This document shows positions 23,226-33,416 of a stretch of DNA of 64,000 nt, piece after piece. A program made the position numbers and the translations under genes. The notes under the pieces are model-generated. The model had not been told where the DNA came from and did not search any database. It saw only the letters and a list, made by a program, of their open reading frames with translations. Position 1 is the first letter of the stretch. Each line of letters opens with the position of its first letter. Source of the DNA: Plantago major (Eukaryota; Streptophyta; Magnoliopsida; Lamiales; Plantaginaceae); contig CM048844.1 in NCBI GenBank assembly GCA_026545765.1, positions 24,126,237 through 24,190,236 of the forward strand. The letters are read 5' to 3'.

Positions 23226-26200
23226 ATGCTGACCTGCAAACTGTCAGCAGTTGCAGTATCCTCTTCATCCTCCTCCACTCTGTTCTTGAATCCTCACACC
23301 AGATTAAATCTCTCCAAGAACTTGTCTTTCCTTGGAAACCAATCTCCTTCTGATAATTCTCTGAGACCCTTTGGCCAATGGAGCTGTAGACAAGTCCATT
23401 CTTCTCGAAAAATGGCTGCTTTCACCCCTCGTGCATCTGCTCAGCAACTCCAGGACCCTGATCAGCTCATTGACTCTGTCGAAACCTTCATCTTTGATTG
23501 TGATGGTACTGCTGTTGTTCTTTAATCAACTTACATTTTTCCTTGCTAGTGTTTGTGTGCAAAAGGCAATGTCTTGAAAGAAGCCATGATTGTGTTTATT
23601 GGATCAGAGTTTTCTTTAGTGAATTTGGCCTGTTACATGTTCGACTAAATGCTCGAATGACGAATACGTCATTTTTCGTATCATTTTGTTGTGATTTTTG
23701 ATGGTGTATGAAGCATGATGCATCCTTCTGTGTTGTTAATTTAGAAAAGTGACTGCAAGGTTGATAAAATTCAAATTTCAGATGAATTATATGTTTACAG
23801 TTTACTTGAGAATCTGTTGGCTCAAATGAAGCTTTAGGCGTGTGCTAATAGGGTGCACAGTGCACTAATCTCTTGCTGTACTGGTTTATAATTTAGATGA
23901 AGCTTTCCAGTTGAATGTATTATGTTTGATAAACATATGATGCCTGGTGTTTACAGGAGTCATATGGAAGGGAGACAAGCTGATAGATGGGGTTCCAGAA
24001 ACTCTTGACATGCTTAGGTCAAGGGTAATGCTCTATTCTCTACACAGGATCAGCTTACTTGTGTTTTATTGACATGCTGCCGGTGAATATTTTTCTTGCT
24101 TCTTTGTTTAGGGGAAAAGATTGGTTTTCGTCACCAACAACTCGACGAAATCTAGGAAGCAATATGGGAAGAAGTTCGAAACGCTTGGTCTTAGTGTCAG
24201 CGAGGTGGGTAAATGGACACATTATTTTCCACCTCTAGTTTTATTAAGAAAAGGTAGTGTGTCTAACTTGTAATTGGCATTTCAGGAGGAAATTTTTGCA
24301 TCATCCTTTGCTGCTGCTGCTTACTTGAAGTCTATCGATTTCCCCAAAGATAAAAAGGTAGCATGTACTACTTAATTAGAATGATGCGTATTCCAGAACT
24401 TTGACAGTGATCTGTTGCAATAGTTATTCTGTTGGAATTTGGTTATGGATACTAATCATAATACGGATTTTCATCTAGGTTTATGTTGTTGGTGAAGAAG
24501 GCATCTTGAAGGAGCTTGATTTAGCTGGCTTTAAGTATGTTGGTGGGCCGGTATGTACTCTGTTTTATATTGCTCTGGTGCTGAAATACAAAGACTTCCT
24601 TTTATGACTAATTTCTCAGGTAGCTATTCGACATGGATTATGGAGCTTACATTAATAATCTATTGTATGCAGGAAGATGGTGACAAAAAGATCGAGCTAA
24701 AACCTGGCTATTTGATGGAGCATGATGAAGATGTATGTATTCATATGACTCTGAACTTAATGAAATTTGCTCTCACCCTAAAACAATCCAGCTAAACTTT
24801 GTTACCCAAAGGCATTTATGACCATGGCTCTCACACTTGAATAAAACATGTTCATTACCATTGCATTAATTTATCGCAATTATCAATTTAGGTTGGAGCT
24901 GTTGTAGTTGGATTTGATCGCTATTTCAACTATTACAAAATCCAGTAAGTACCCTGAATCCCCAATATTTCTAAGATTTATAGGAGTTAAAACTTCTTTT
25001 AGTAGAAGATAACATATTAGCTTTGCTTCTTTGTTTTGTTCCCTGCAGGACATTATGTTTAAAAACCACTCTGTCTTTTAATTACCGACTGTGTATTAGT
25101 ACAATTTTATGAATACAAGAATCAATCTTTAGCCTGGAAATTAAATCTAATATTTCTTTCCTGAAGGTATGCTACTTTGTGCATCCGCGAGAACCCTGGG
25201 TGTCTTTTCATTGCCACGAACCGTGATGCTGTGACTCATCTCACTGATGCTCAAGAATGGGCAGGTTAGTTTCCTCTTATTATACCGTTCAGTCAGTCTA
25301 GTTGCGTTACAATAATCAAATCATCAATGCAAGAACTTGCATAACTTCCCTTCAATATTTCAGTTATTATAGCTTAGGTAGCACTACAAAGTAGAACTGT
25401 AAAAGGCTCTCAGTATAAGTTACCTTATAAATCTTCTAAATAATTAGAAGATGGGAAAAACTAAATTCAACTTTTAATGATGCATCTGACTGTGTTTCTT
25501 AATCTTTTGAAAAAAAATAATATTATCAAATGATTATGTCTATTCCTTCTACTTGGCTCAACTTGCAGATTCCGCGTCCTTTGAAAAATTAACAAGGTTA
25601 TTGTCAAGTCTTATTATAAATCTTTGTTAACAGATATTTACTTCATTTAGCTGGGCACCTACCAAGATACTGTAATGCATCAGTTAGACTGCATATAGTC
25701 TTCAACTTTTTTTTTTTTTTTTAATTTTCATCTGTTTTTTGCCTCAGTGTAGGTAGAGTAATTATTTTTAGAAGCATGGCCTGCAATCTGCATGTCCAAA
25801 CTCCTGAAAGTCTTGAGTAACTTAATTAAAATTGATTACTAGTTTCTCAAATAGACGTTTCTCCATGAGCCTAAGATGCATACTTAATCTTTTGGTTGGA
25901 AATCAGGTGGTGGTTCAATGGTAGGCGCTATAGGAGGATCCACTCAACGCGAGCCTCTTGTTGTTGGGAAGCCTTCAACTTTCATGATGGACTATGTAGC
26001 AAAAGAGTATGTCTTGAATATTCTAGAGTGCATGTACAAAATTTAGATGTACTGTCTAGTTTACATTGAGCTCTTCTTAACCTGGCATTTGAGTTTAGTT
26101 TGCACTAGCCTTCTATCTGTTGACTATGGTGCTAGTACTTAGTTTCATGTATTTAGATGATAAAATCCTGTTTTTCAACTAAAAAAGGAGAGCTCTTCAT

Positions 26201-26580
26201 GCTGGAGTGAAGTGTGATATCAGTTACTGTTTCTGCTTCAAGTCAAATGTCTCTAAACCATTTGTTCATGTAATGAACAGATTCGGAATCACAAAATCCC
26301 AAATATGCATGGTTGGAGACAGGTTAGACACTGACATTCTTTTCGGACAAAATGGTGGCTGCAAGACGCTTCTTGTCCTCTCAGGTAACATTTTCCACTT
26401 ATCCTCACCAGTCTTCAAATGTCTTCACAATGCTGACAAACTCATTGTGACATATGTATTTTCATCTCTTCAGGGGTGACCTCTCTTCCAGTGCTTCAGA
26501 GCCCTGATAACAAAATACAACCTGATTTCTACACAAACAAGATATCCGATTTCCTATCACTCAAGGCTGCAGCTGTGTGA
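23226..26580 (+). CDS. Phosphoglycolate phosphatase 1, chloroplastic
   Basis: Eleven exons: 23226-23505, 23957-24024, 24112-24204, 24286-24357, 24479-24550, 24673-24732, 24892-24944, 25167-25264, 25907-26006, 26281-26384, 26474-26580; 368 aa, near the usual length. Residues 1 to about 60 are Ser-rich with few acidic residues, a chloroplast transit peptide. The HAD-family phosphatase core follows: motif I FDCDG-VIWKGD (split by intron 1), motif II VTNNST, cap segment with NPGCLFIATNRD, motif III lysine in VVGKPS, and motif IV GDRLDTDILFG. It hydrolyses 2-phosphoglycolate to glycolate and phosphate, the first step of photorespiration in the stroma. The start is the first in-frame ATG; no in-frame ATG lies further upstream. 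Nothing is broken. A decayed copy of exon 9 lies at 31049-31155. Confidence 0.95.
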
Positions 26581-27655
26581 CGAGCTTTACCAGCCATTTT
26601 CACAGGAAAATTATCATCCTTGGACAGGCTGATGTATGAGGACCGGGTCTTCCATTGCTTTTATTATATGTCTAGTGAAGTAAGAGCTGGAGATGAGAAA
26701 GTATCAGGAGTGTGTAAATTACTTGATGTTTGGGAAGGAAATATAAAAGATGACATTGGATAGCTTTGTTTCTTGCTACTTTTGTCCAGTTGTGTTCCTG
26801 TGACTTGAGACATAGTATAATGTACTATTGCTTTTTTTTTTAAATACCATAACAAAGGTTAATAATGATTATTGTAACAAGCAAATCATCAATTCAAGTT
26901 GGAAATAATTATCTAAATTATGCATGCAATGAATTTTGTACATCATGTCGTTATAAGTGCCCAACAACTATGATTAATTGTGGATTATGCTCTTACGGTC
27001 AATCAACGTGTGTTGTGAATGATTCCTACTGAATGTTATCAATGGGTCATTGAGCATAAATGATGTGTAGATGAAAAATAATGCTTTTTTTCGTCGAAAA
27101 CTATGTGCCAACCTAATGTATTAAGTTGTCAGAACGGAGGAGTACCATATTTCTAAGTGTATCATATCAATTTGTCCCAAAAGCGCAAAGAACAAAATCA
27201 ATTATCAACTAAACAGATTTCCAACTCCGAAGTAGAAGAAAACAACAAGCCAAATATCCATCACCTCGCTAATAGAACTTTTCAAGGATCGAATCATTTA
27301 CCCAGCCAAATATCCAGCTTCAGAATGGTTCCAACTTCCAAACAGAGTACATAGTGGCGCAATATTATTTTCTTGCAGGTAACCTGTTCGACAAAATGCT
27401 TCATCCAAATTCATGGCGTAAAGTTGCACTACAATGATTGGTACCTTCATCAAGTGGAAAGCTGTTAACTTTGTTGAACTGTTGAACTGTTGAAGCGTGA
27501 TTTTCTGACCAAGAGCATTTTTTCAGCTGTAAAGGAGCGGTTTTTGCCTACTAAGAAACGTATTACTACTGTTTGATAAAACGTCCCAATGAAATTCTCA
27601 TGACCATCTCTCTATTTGTTATGGTTATCTGGATTTGTCGAATTGATTGAAGTAG
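26581..27655. other. Intergenic between PGLP1 and the PPR gene
   Basis: Starts with the 3' UTR of PGLP1. The rest is AT-rich with no open frame I can support. ACGGAGGAGTACC near 27134 vaguely resembles a MITE end but has no partner. Confidence 0.5.
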
Positions 27656-29950
27656 ATGATGTTGTTTAGAAAATTGAATCACTTGGGTTGTAAATGTTTA
27701 AGTCGTGGTAGTTTTGGAGGCCGGATTTCCAAATACCAGTGTGATGCTGGAAGGTACCATGAGCCTTTAACAAGCTTACGCAGGCTGCAATGTCCGCCTC
27801 CATGTCATTACTCAACAATGGTTGGAAGGGTTTTGGTCCAGGCTCGAGATATCGGGAAAGTTCACGAGGAGTTGGAGGCTGCTATCAATGAGCACCGACT
27901 TAGTGACGCGTGGGATTTTCATAGCCAGCATATGAAGGTGGAGGGGTTTGCTAGAAAATCTGTCTTTATCAAGTTGATTGCTCGATTGACGCAGAGCTTA
28001 GACCCTGATTGGATCGATAAGGCTTATGGGTTGGTTGAGGAAGCCTTTGAGGAGAACAATCACTCGCTTTTCGACAGGACGATTTTAATTTATCTGGCAC
28101 TGGGACTTGCTAAGTGTGGACGGAGTGTTCCTGCGTCTACTCTTTTAAGAAAGCTTGTTGAGATGAAAGATTTTCCTCCTGTGTCAGCTTGGTCTGCGAT
28201 TTTGGCTTATATGTCGGAGAATTCACCAGGAGTGTACCTGGCTGCAGAGTTGATCCTTGAAATAGGTTACTTATTTCAGGACGGATGGGTTGATCCTCGC
28301 AAAGAGTGTAACCAACCATTGCTTTCCATGAAGCCCAACACAATCTCGTTTAATTTGGCTTTGGCTGGGTGCCTTCTGTTTGGCACTACTAAGAAAGCGG
28401 AGCAGCTCCTAGATATGATACCTAGGTTGTGTATTAAAAATGATGCGACACTGTTAATCATTATGACCCATATTTATGAAAGGAATGGTCGAAGAGACGA
28501 GCTTAAAAAGCTCAGGAGACATATTGAAGAAATTCAAAATGCAAGTGATCAGCAGCTGTGGCAATTTTACAATTGCCTCCTTTCCTGTCACTTGAAATTT
28601 GGTGATCTAGATTCTGCATCTCACATGGTATTGGAAATTCTTCGCAAGGCAAAAAAAGCTCAGAATTCTCTTGGCATTGCCAATCTATTGTTTGGAACTG
28701 ATAAAAGGACTTATAAAACACCTGATCACGACGTGTCTGTCAATTCTTTGTGTCACATGAAATCAAGCGAACCTGGAAAAGTTGTGGCACCTCGAAGCCA
28801 TATCTTATCTTACGAAGACTTTTGTCGGGACACGAAGTTTCTGAGACTTGAAGCTGAAGCGAAAGAGGTGCTTGATGGGTTGATTTTGCAATTACAACGG
28901 CAAGTTAAACTTATTACAACTGAAAGAGGAATGCTCAAGGCAACTGAGAGTACTTGTGTGAAATTGGTTAAAGCTTTTCTAGAAGCTGGTAAAACAAAAG
29001 AACTGGCGGAGTTTTTAATCAAGGCAGAGAAAGAAGATTCCCCTGCATCTGTTGATGATTCAGCTTTGGTTCACGTTATCAACTCATGCATTTCCCTCGG
29101 GATGTTGGATCAGGCACACGATCTTCTAGATGAAATGCGCTTGGCTGGAATTAGAACTGGTTCCGCTGTCTATGGTGGTCTGCTAAAAGCATACAGCAAA
29201 GAAAACCGAATGGGTGAAGTAACATCATTAATAAGAGATGCTCGGAAGGCTGGCATTCAGCTGGATGGAGGTTCATATGGAGCTTTAATTCACCGCCGGG
29301 TAATTGAAAACGATACGCACGGGGCCCTTAATCTTATCAAAGAGATGAAAGCGGCTAAAATATCCAAAGACGGTCACCAAGAATTTGATGATATCGTCAA
29401 ACATTGTGCAGAGGATAAGGAAGGTGGTTTAATGTCGAAGCTATTACATGAAATAAAGGAAGAGCAAAAGGTGGATTCGGGAGTGCATGATTGGAATAAT
29501 GTGATTCACTTTTTCAGCAGAAAGAGGCTAATGCAAGATGCGGAAAAGGCTCTGAAGAAAATGCTGAGTTTGGGGCTTGTCCCAAATGCACAGACTTTCC
29601 ATTCTATGGCAACTGGGTATGCAGCTGCAGGAGAGAAGTATACTGAGGTAGCTCAATTATGGGGTCAAATGAAGTCTCTTGCTTCTTCGAGTGGAATGAC
29701 GTTTGATCAGGAACTTTTGGATTCTGTACTTCATACATTCGTGAGAGGTGGATTCTTTAAACGGGCTATTGAAATAGTGGAAATGATGGAGAAGGAAAAT
29801 ATGTTCATAGACAAGTATAAGTACCGTTCTCTCTTCTTGAAGTACCACAGAACCCTATATAAGGGCAATGCCCCAGAGTTCCAGACGGAATCTCAATTGA
29901 AAAGGAGAGAAGCAACATTGAACTTTAAAAAGTGGGTCGGTTTGTTCTAA
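27656..29950 (+). CDS. Pentatricopeptide repeat protein (At4g17616-like)
   Basis: A single-exon gene of 764 aa, as is usual for plant PPR genes. The first about 55 residues are rich in Arg, Ser and Leu with few acids, suggesting a mitochondrial or plastid targeting sequence. Degenerate 35-residue helix pairs occur around residues 240-330 (TISFNLALAGCLLFGTTKKAEQLLDMI) and 475-580 (VHVINSCISLGMLDQAHDLLDEMRLAGI, then SAVYGGLLKAYSKENRMGEVTSLI). A final set lies near 620-730 (WNNVIHFFSRKRLMQDAEKALKKML). No E/DYW editing domain or SMR domain is present, so it is a P-class protein. PPR proteins bind organelle RNA; the target is unknown. The resemblance to Arabidopsis At4g17616 is from memory. The start ATG is followed at once by a second ATG. 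Confidence 0.9.
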   Translation: MMLFRKLNHLGCKCLSRGSFGGRISKYQCDAGRYHEPLTSLRRLQCPPPCHYSTMVGRVLVQARDIGKVHEELEAAINEHRLSDAWDFHSQHMKVEGFARKSVFIKLIARLTQSLDPDWIDKAYGLVEEAFEENNHSLFDRTILIYLALGLAKCGRSVPASTLLRKLVEMKDFPPVSAWSAILAYMSENSPGVYLAAELILEIGYLFQDGWVDPRKECNQPLLSMKPNTISFNLALAGCLLFGTTKKAEQLLDMIPRLCIKNDATLLIIMTHIYERNGRRDELKKLRRHIEEIQNASDQQLWQFYNCLLSCHLKFGDLDSASHMVLEILRKAKKAQNSLGIANLLFGTDKRTYKTPDHDVSVNSLCHMKSSEPGKVVAPRSHILSYEDFCRDTKFLRLEAEAKEVLDGLILQLQRQVKLITTERGMLKATESTCVKLVKAFLEAGKTKELAEFLIKAEKEDSPASVDDSALVHVINSCISLGMLDQAHDLLDEMRLAGIRTGSAVYGGLLKAYSKENRMGEVTSLIRDARKAGIQLDGGSYGALIHRRVIENDTHGALNLIKEMKAAKISKDGHQEFDDIVKHCAEDKEGGLMSKLLHEIKEEQKVDSGVHDWNNVIHFFSRKRLMQDAEKALKKMLSLGLVPNAQTFHSMATGYAAAGEKYTEVAQLWGQMKSLASSSGMTFDQELLDSVLHTFVRGGFFKRAIEIVEMMEKENMFIDKYKYRSLFLKYHRTLYKGNAPEFQTESQLKRREATLNFKKWVGLF

Positions 29951-31048
29951 AGGGTCAGACTTGTAGTCTAAAGCTGAAGGGAAGGTTTGCACTTGTTTGG
30001 TTCCTTGACACATTATCTCTCTTCATTATACTAAGAACGGCTATGTTGATGAAGTTAGAAAATTGCTTATTTTTTTATTCTGGACATATAAACCTTGCGG
30101 ATAACGTTGTCCATCTTCATACTGGATTTGTCCACTATTATTCCCCCTGCAACTTACTCTGTCCACTCTAATTTGTGAATGTACATTTGTTTGCTAGGCC
30201 GTGCTTTCGTATTGCTGTTCTTTGTTTCTGTCCTCTTATCTTGCTTTTCTTATTGTTTGTTGAATTGCTTGTCACTTTTCCTGGAGGATATTCGCACTCC
30301 TTAATTCAAATTCCAATTATATATTATGCTCATGTTACTTTTTAGTTATTTTAATCAGAAAATTAGATTCCTTAGATGATTGCAACCTGTACCTGAAACT
30401 TTAAAAGGATATCATGTTAATTGGTTCGAACTTTTGGAACAATTCATGAAGTCTTCACTTTCTATGTTCTGAATGCATACTTGTGAGGAATATGTTGCCA
30501 TCTGGTTGTTTGATTGTGATTCTTTGAATGTATTGTAAACATGGTCTGGAGTATCATTATCTAAAATTCAAAACATGTGAGAAATGTAAGACCTAGCATG
30601 ATATATATAATCAGTTTCCAAAGTGAATGATTTATTTATGTCTCCGTACCTTTCAAAATTTATATTGCCGCTGTTTCATGTGAAAGAATCAAGTGGTTAT
30701 TATAATTATGGCTTAGTATCTGTTTGGATCAGCAATCGTTTCCCACAAGATGCTCTTAGCCTTATTTATAGTAACAATGTTAGCCATGTAGCCTCCATCT
30801 CTATGAGTCTATGGTGATGGTGTGTTATGCAAGTTTTATTTGGAGTCCATTTTAGTTCTTGAGCAACCATTGGTATTTTCTCTTCCACTGTCTTGTTGGG
30901 AACAAGTTAATTCAAGACACAAAAATGGTATGGTGCTGATAAACACATACTACTTAGTTGTCTATTTATAATTTGCTCTCTTGTTTTCTACCATAACAGA
31001 ATTTTCTTTCCTTGTTTCCAAGCATAACACCTGATATTGTGCTAACAG

Positions 31049-31155
31049 GTGGTTGGTGTTTTGATTGGGAACCAGACATACTGAACGCGAGCCTGATGTC
31101 TCAGGCAAAACAGCCCTTGGTTTCGATGATGGATTGTTCCTCAAAAGAGTATGTT
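31049..31155 (+). pseudogene. Decayed copy of PGLP1 exon 9
   Basis: The block resembles exon 9 of PGLP1 (25907-26006) in order: a CAG acceptor then GGTGGTT, ACGCGAGCCT (10 identical), ATGATGGA (8 identical) and AAAAGAGTATGT spanning the splice donor (12 identical). The spacing from ATGATGGA to the donor block is exactly the same in both (17 bases). The middle has a 4-base insertion and many substitutions. No other PGLP1 exon is clear nearby. Read as a partial duplication, not a gene. Confidence 0.5.
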
Positions 31156-31889
31156 TCCCAAATTTTCCTGTATTGAGTTGCGGATTGTTTTGGGGGGACA
31201 TGCTTTAATAGTCGTAATCTTATAGTAATGGTTTTGCAATGTAAGGTGCACAAGAAGCTCGAACCTGTGATGAGATTTGTTCAGTTTAAAAAGGAGGTCA
31301 AGGCAATGCTTCTTTTCCTGGAATTCTTGTAAGCTGTAATCAAGATTTCTTAACTTGATTCCTTTGGTTAATCAAAATGGACATGGAATATGGGATTTTG
31401 TCAAAAATGGTGGACGAATTTTGCTTGTCCCAACAAGATGGTAATGTATAGGAATCTAATCTCTTTATTGTTTCGTAGTTTTATTGTGTCAGTGACGTTT
31501 ACTTTTGGCATCTTGCTGGTTGCCTGTTTGTTTTTTAAGATTCAATTTCATCTGGTGTTTCTGCGTGTAATTCTGAATTTAACCATTTTCAGACAATTGG
31601 TGTCTCATTTGTATAAACTAGACTTGAATTGTTTGCATGTAAATTTTGGGAATGGTCAAATTCCATGTCAAATGTCACCGACTCACCATACAATGTACCT
31701 GTTATGGTTGCACCTCCAAGAGTTGGGTGATTTCACTAACGTGACTCGGTAAAGGAACATGTGACATGACATGTTGGTGTTGGTATTGGACTCACTCAGC
31801 TTTCCTAAATTGGTGAAAGATGACAAAGCGGGTAAAAAGAATGGATAGCCGGTTGGAGGACTTTGTATTCACATAAAAATCCACATTGA

Positions 31890-32040
31890 TACTTTTTTTG
31901 AAATGGTAAATATTTTATATATGATCTCAAAAAAGTCTACAAGAGCATAAGAAATGCTCGAGATAAAAGAACGATTACATCATCCCAATCCATACCAATC
32001 ATCTAAACTAATAATATCATCTCAACCAATTACAAGGAAC
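31890..32040 (-). mobile_element. Probable LINE 3' tail fragment
   Basis: Starts with a T run, then GAAATGGTAAATATTTTATA; on the minus strand this reads as ATAAAATATTTACCATTTC followed by an A tail, which is how many plant L1-type LINEs end. No coding part is present. Boundaries uncertain. Confidence 0.35.
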
Positions 32041-32731
32041 CATCACTTGATACTGTATGCATTTTATTCTCAAATACGGAATTTCATATACTTTATCAAT
32101 TTAGTACCATAAATTTTACAGTACCACTTTTAGTATTGCAAGTTATCAAAACAAAATTGGTATGCTGACGAGAACGTGGACAACGAAATATCTTCGTATT
32201 ATGACAGGTTCATAATTTCAGGCCAAAAGTTCACTAATTCATTTTCAATATGTCGAAGTTGACTCAAATGGTACTCGATCCTGGCTTGTTAACAAAACGA
32301 GTTAGTATTAACAAAACAGAGTTAGTATGCGAGTTTGAGTTAAAAACACCATTAATGAGGTTGAACTTGACTTGTTTGCACCAGACGAGTTCAACCTCTG
32401 TCATAGTCAAGAACTTGAACGAGTCATATATGGCGTTAACAAGTTTTTGAATTTGAACTATAAAGCGAGGATTAAGGAACATAGAAGTATTAAACGACTC
32501 GAGATAGAGTTTGAAAATGAACTCGAACTCGACTCAAATGTCTTATCAAACGAGCCGAATTCTAACCTTATAAAATCAAACAATTGCTCTTTCTTTCCTC
32601 ATTCCATTTATCTGCACATTTTTTCTCCTTTAAACTTAGAAACTCCACACGCATAATAGCGACTATGACCATAGTTACTTATGCAATGTGAAGGAGATTA
32701 TGAGTATGGAATTTTGCTATCATAACTAGTA

Positions 32732-32990
32732 CTTCCTCCTCCGCCCCGACACAAACTTTCCACTTTTATTTTTTACAGTCAAACTTTTACAACTTTGACT
32801 ACGGATAATTTTAAACTGCAAATGTAAAATGTTCAATTAAATTATATAATGAAAGTTTACGCCCTAAAGTTTCATTATATAATTTAATTGAACATTTTAC
32901 GTTTGCGGTTCAAGATTAATTCATGGTCAAAGTTAGAAAAACTTGATTGCAAAAAGTTAAAGTGGAAAGCTTGTGACGTAACGAACGAAG
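32732..32990. mobile_element. Stowaway-type MITE with palindromic core
   Basis: Flanked by TA (32730-32731 and 32991-32992). Ends are imperfect inverted repeats (CTTCCTCCTCCGCCCC and the complement around 32970-32990, both running into CACTTT/AAAGTG). The centre, 32823-32901, is a nearly perfect palindrome built on TGTAAAATGTTCAATTAAA and its complement. A relative with the same core is at 54262-54492. Confidence 0.8.
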
Positions 32991-33280
32991 TATAATTTTG
33001 CTGTCATAAGTCATAACTAGTATATATATATTCGGCAAAATGATAGTTGATGAATGAATTATGTCATTAACGTTCATCGAATCTATTTTTAATGATAAAA
33101 CAACGTTATTTTGATCATAAAAAAGTTAACAAAATGATAAAAGGTGAATGATAAATTTGGTAAACACACACTAACTCAATAGTGAGGACAGATGAGAACA
33201 TAAAGTCATCAAATTGGCCTGCTGCTGGAGTATAAATTTGGACTTAAAAATAAGAAAATGGAAATTAGACAATCATCAAC

Positions 33281-33288
33281 TATAAAAG
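33281..33288 (+). promoter_or_regulatory. TATA box of the ARIADNE gene
   Basis: TATAAAAG, 136 bp upstream of the start codon at 33417, followed by a leader rich in C and T. A second candidate, TATAAATT at 33231, is further away. Confidence 0.55.
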
Positions 33289-33416
33289 CGAGAGAAGCAT
33301 CAAGAGACTCATTTATTTTCACCATTTCATTTCTTTTCCCTTACAGATAGATATACACGCAATTAGATAGATTGATATCGTATTTCGCAATTTGATTGAT
33401 TGGTAATCAAATTGAG

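Larger units (their letters stand above)
29951..33280. other. Intergenic, 3' of the PPR gene, with repeat remnants
   Basis: About 3.3 kb with no intact gene. It holds the decayed PGLP1 exon-9 copy (31049-31155), a probable LINE tail (31890-32040) and a Stowaway-type MITE (32732-32990), annotated separately. Other open frames (for example 31390-31752) look like chance frames in AT-rich DNA. Confidence 0.55.
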
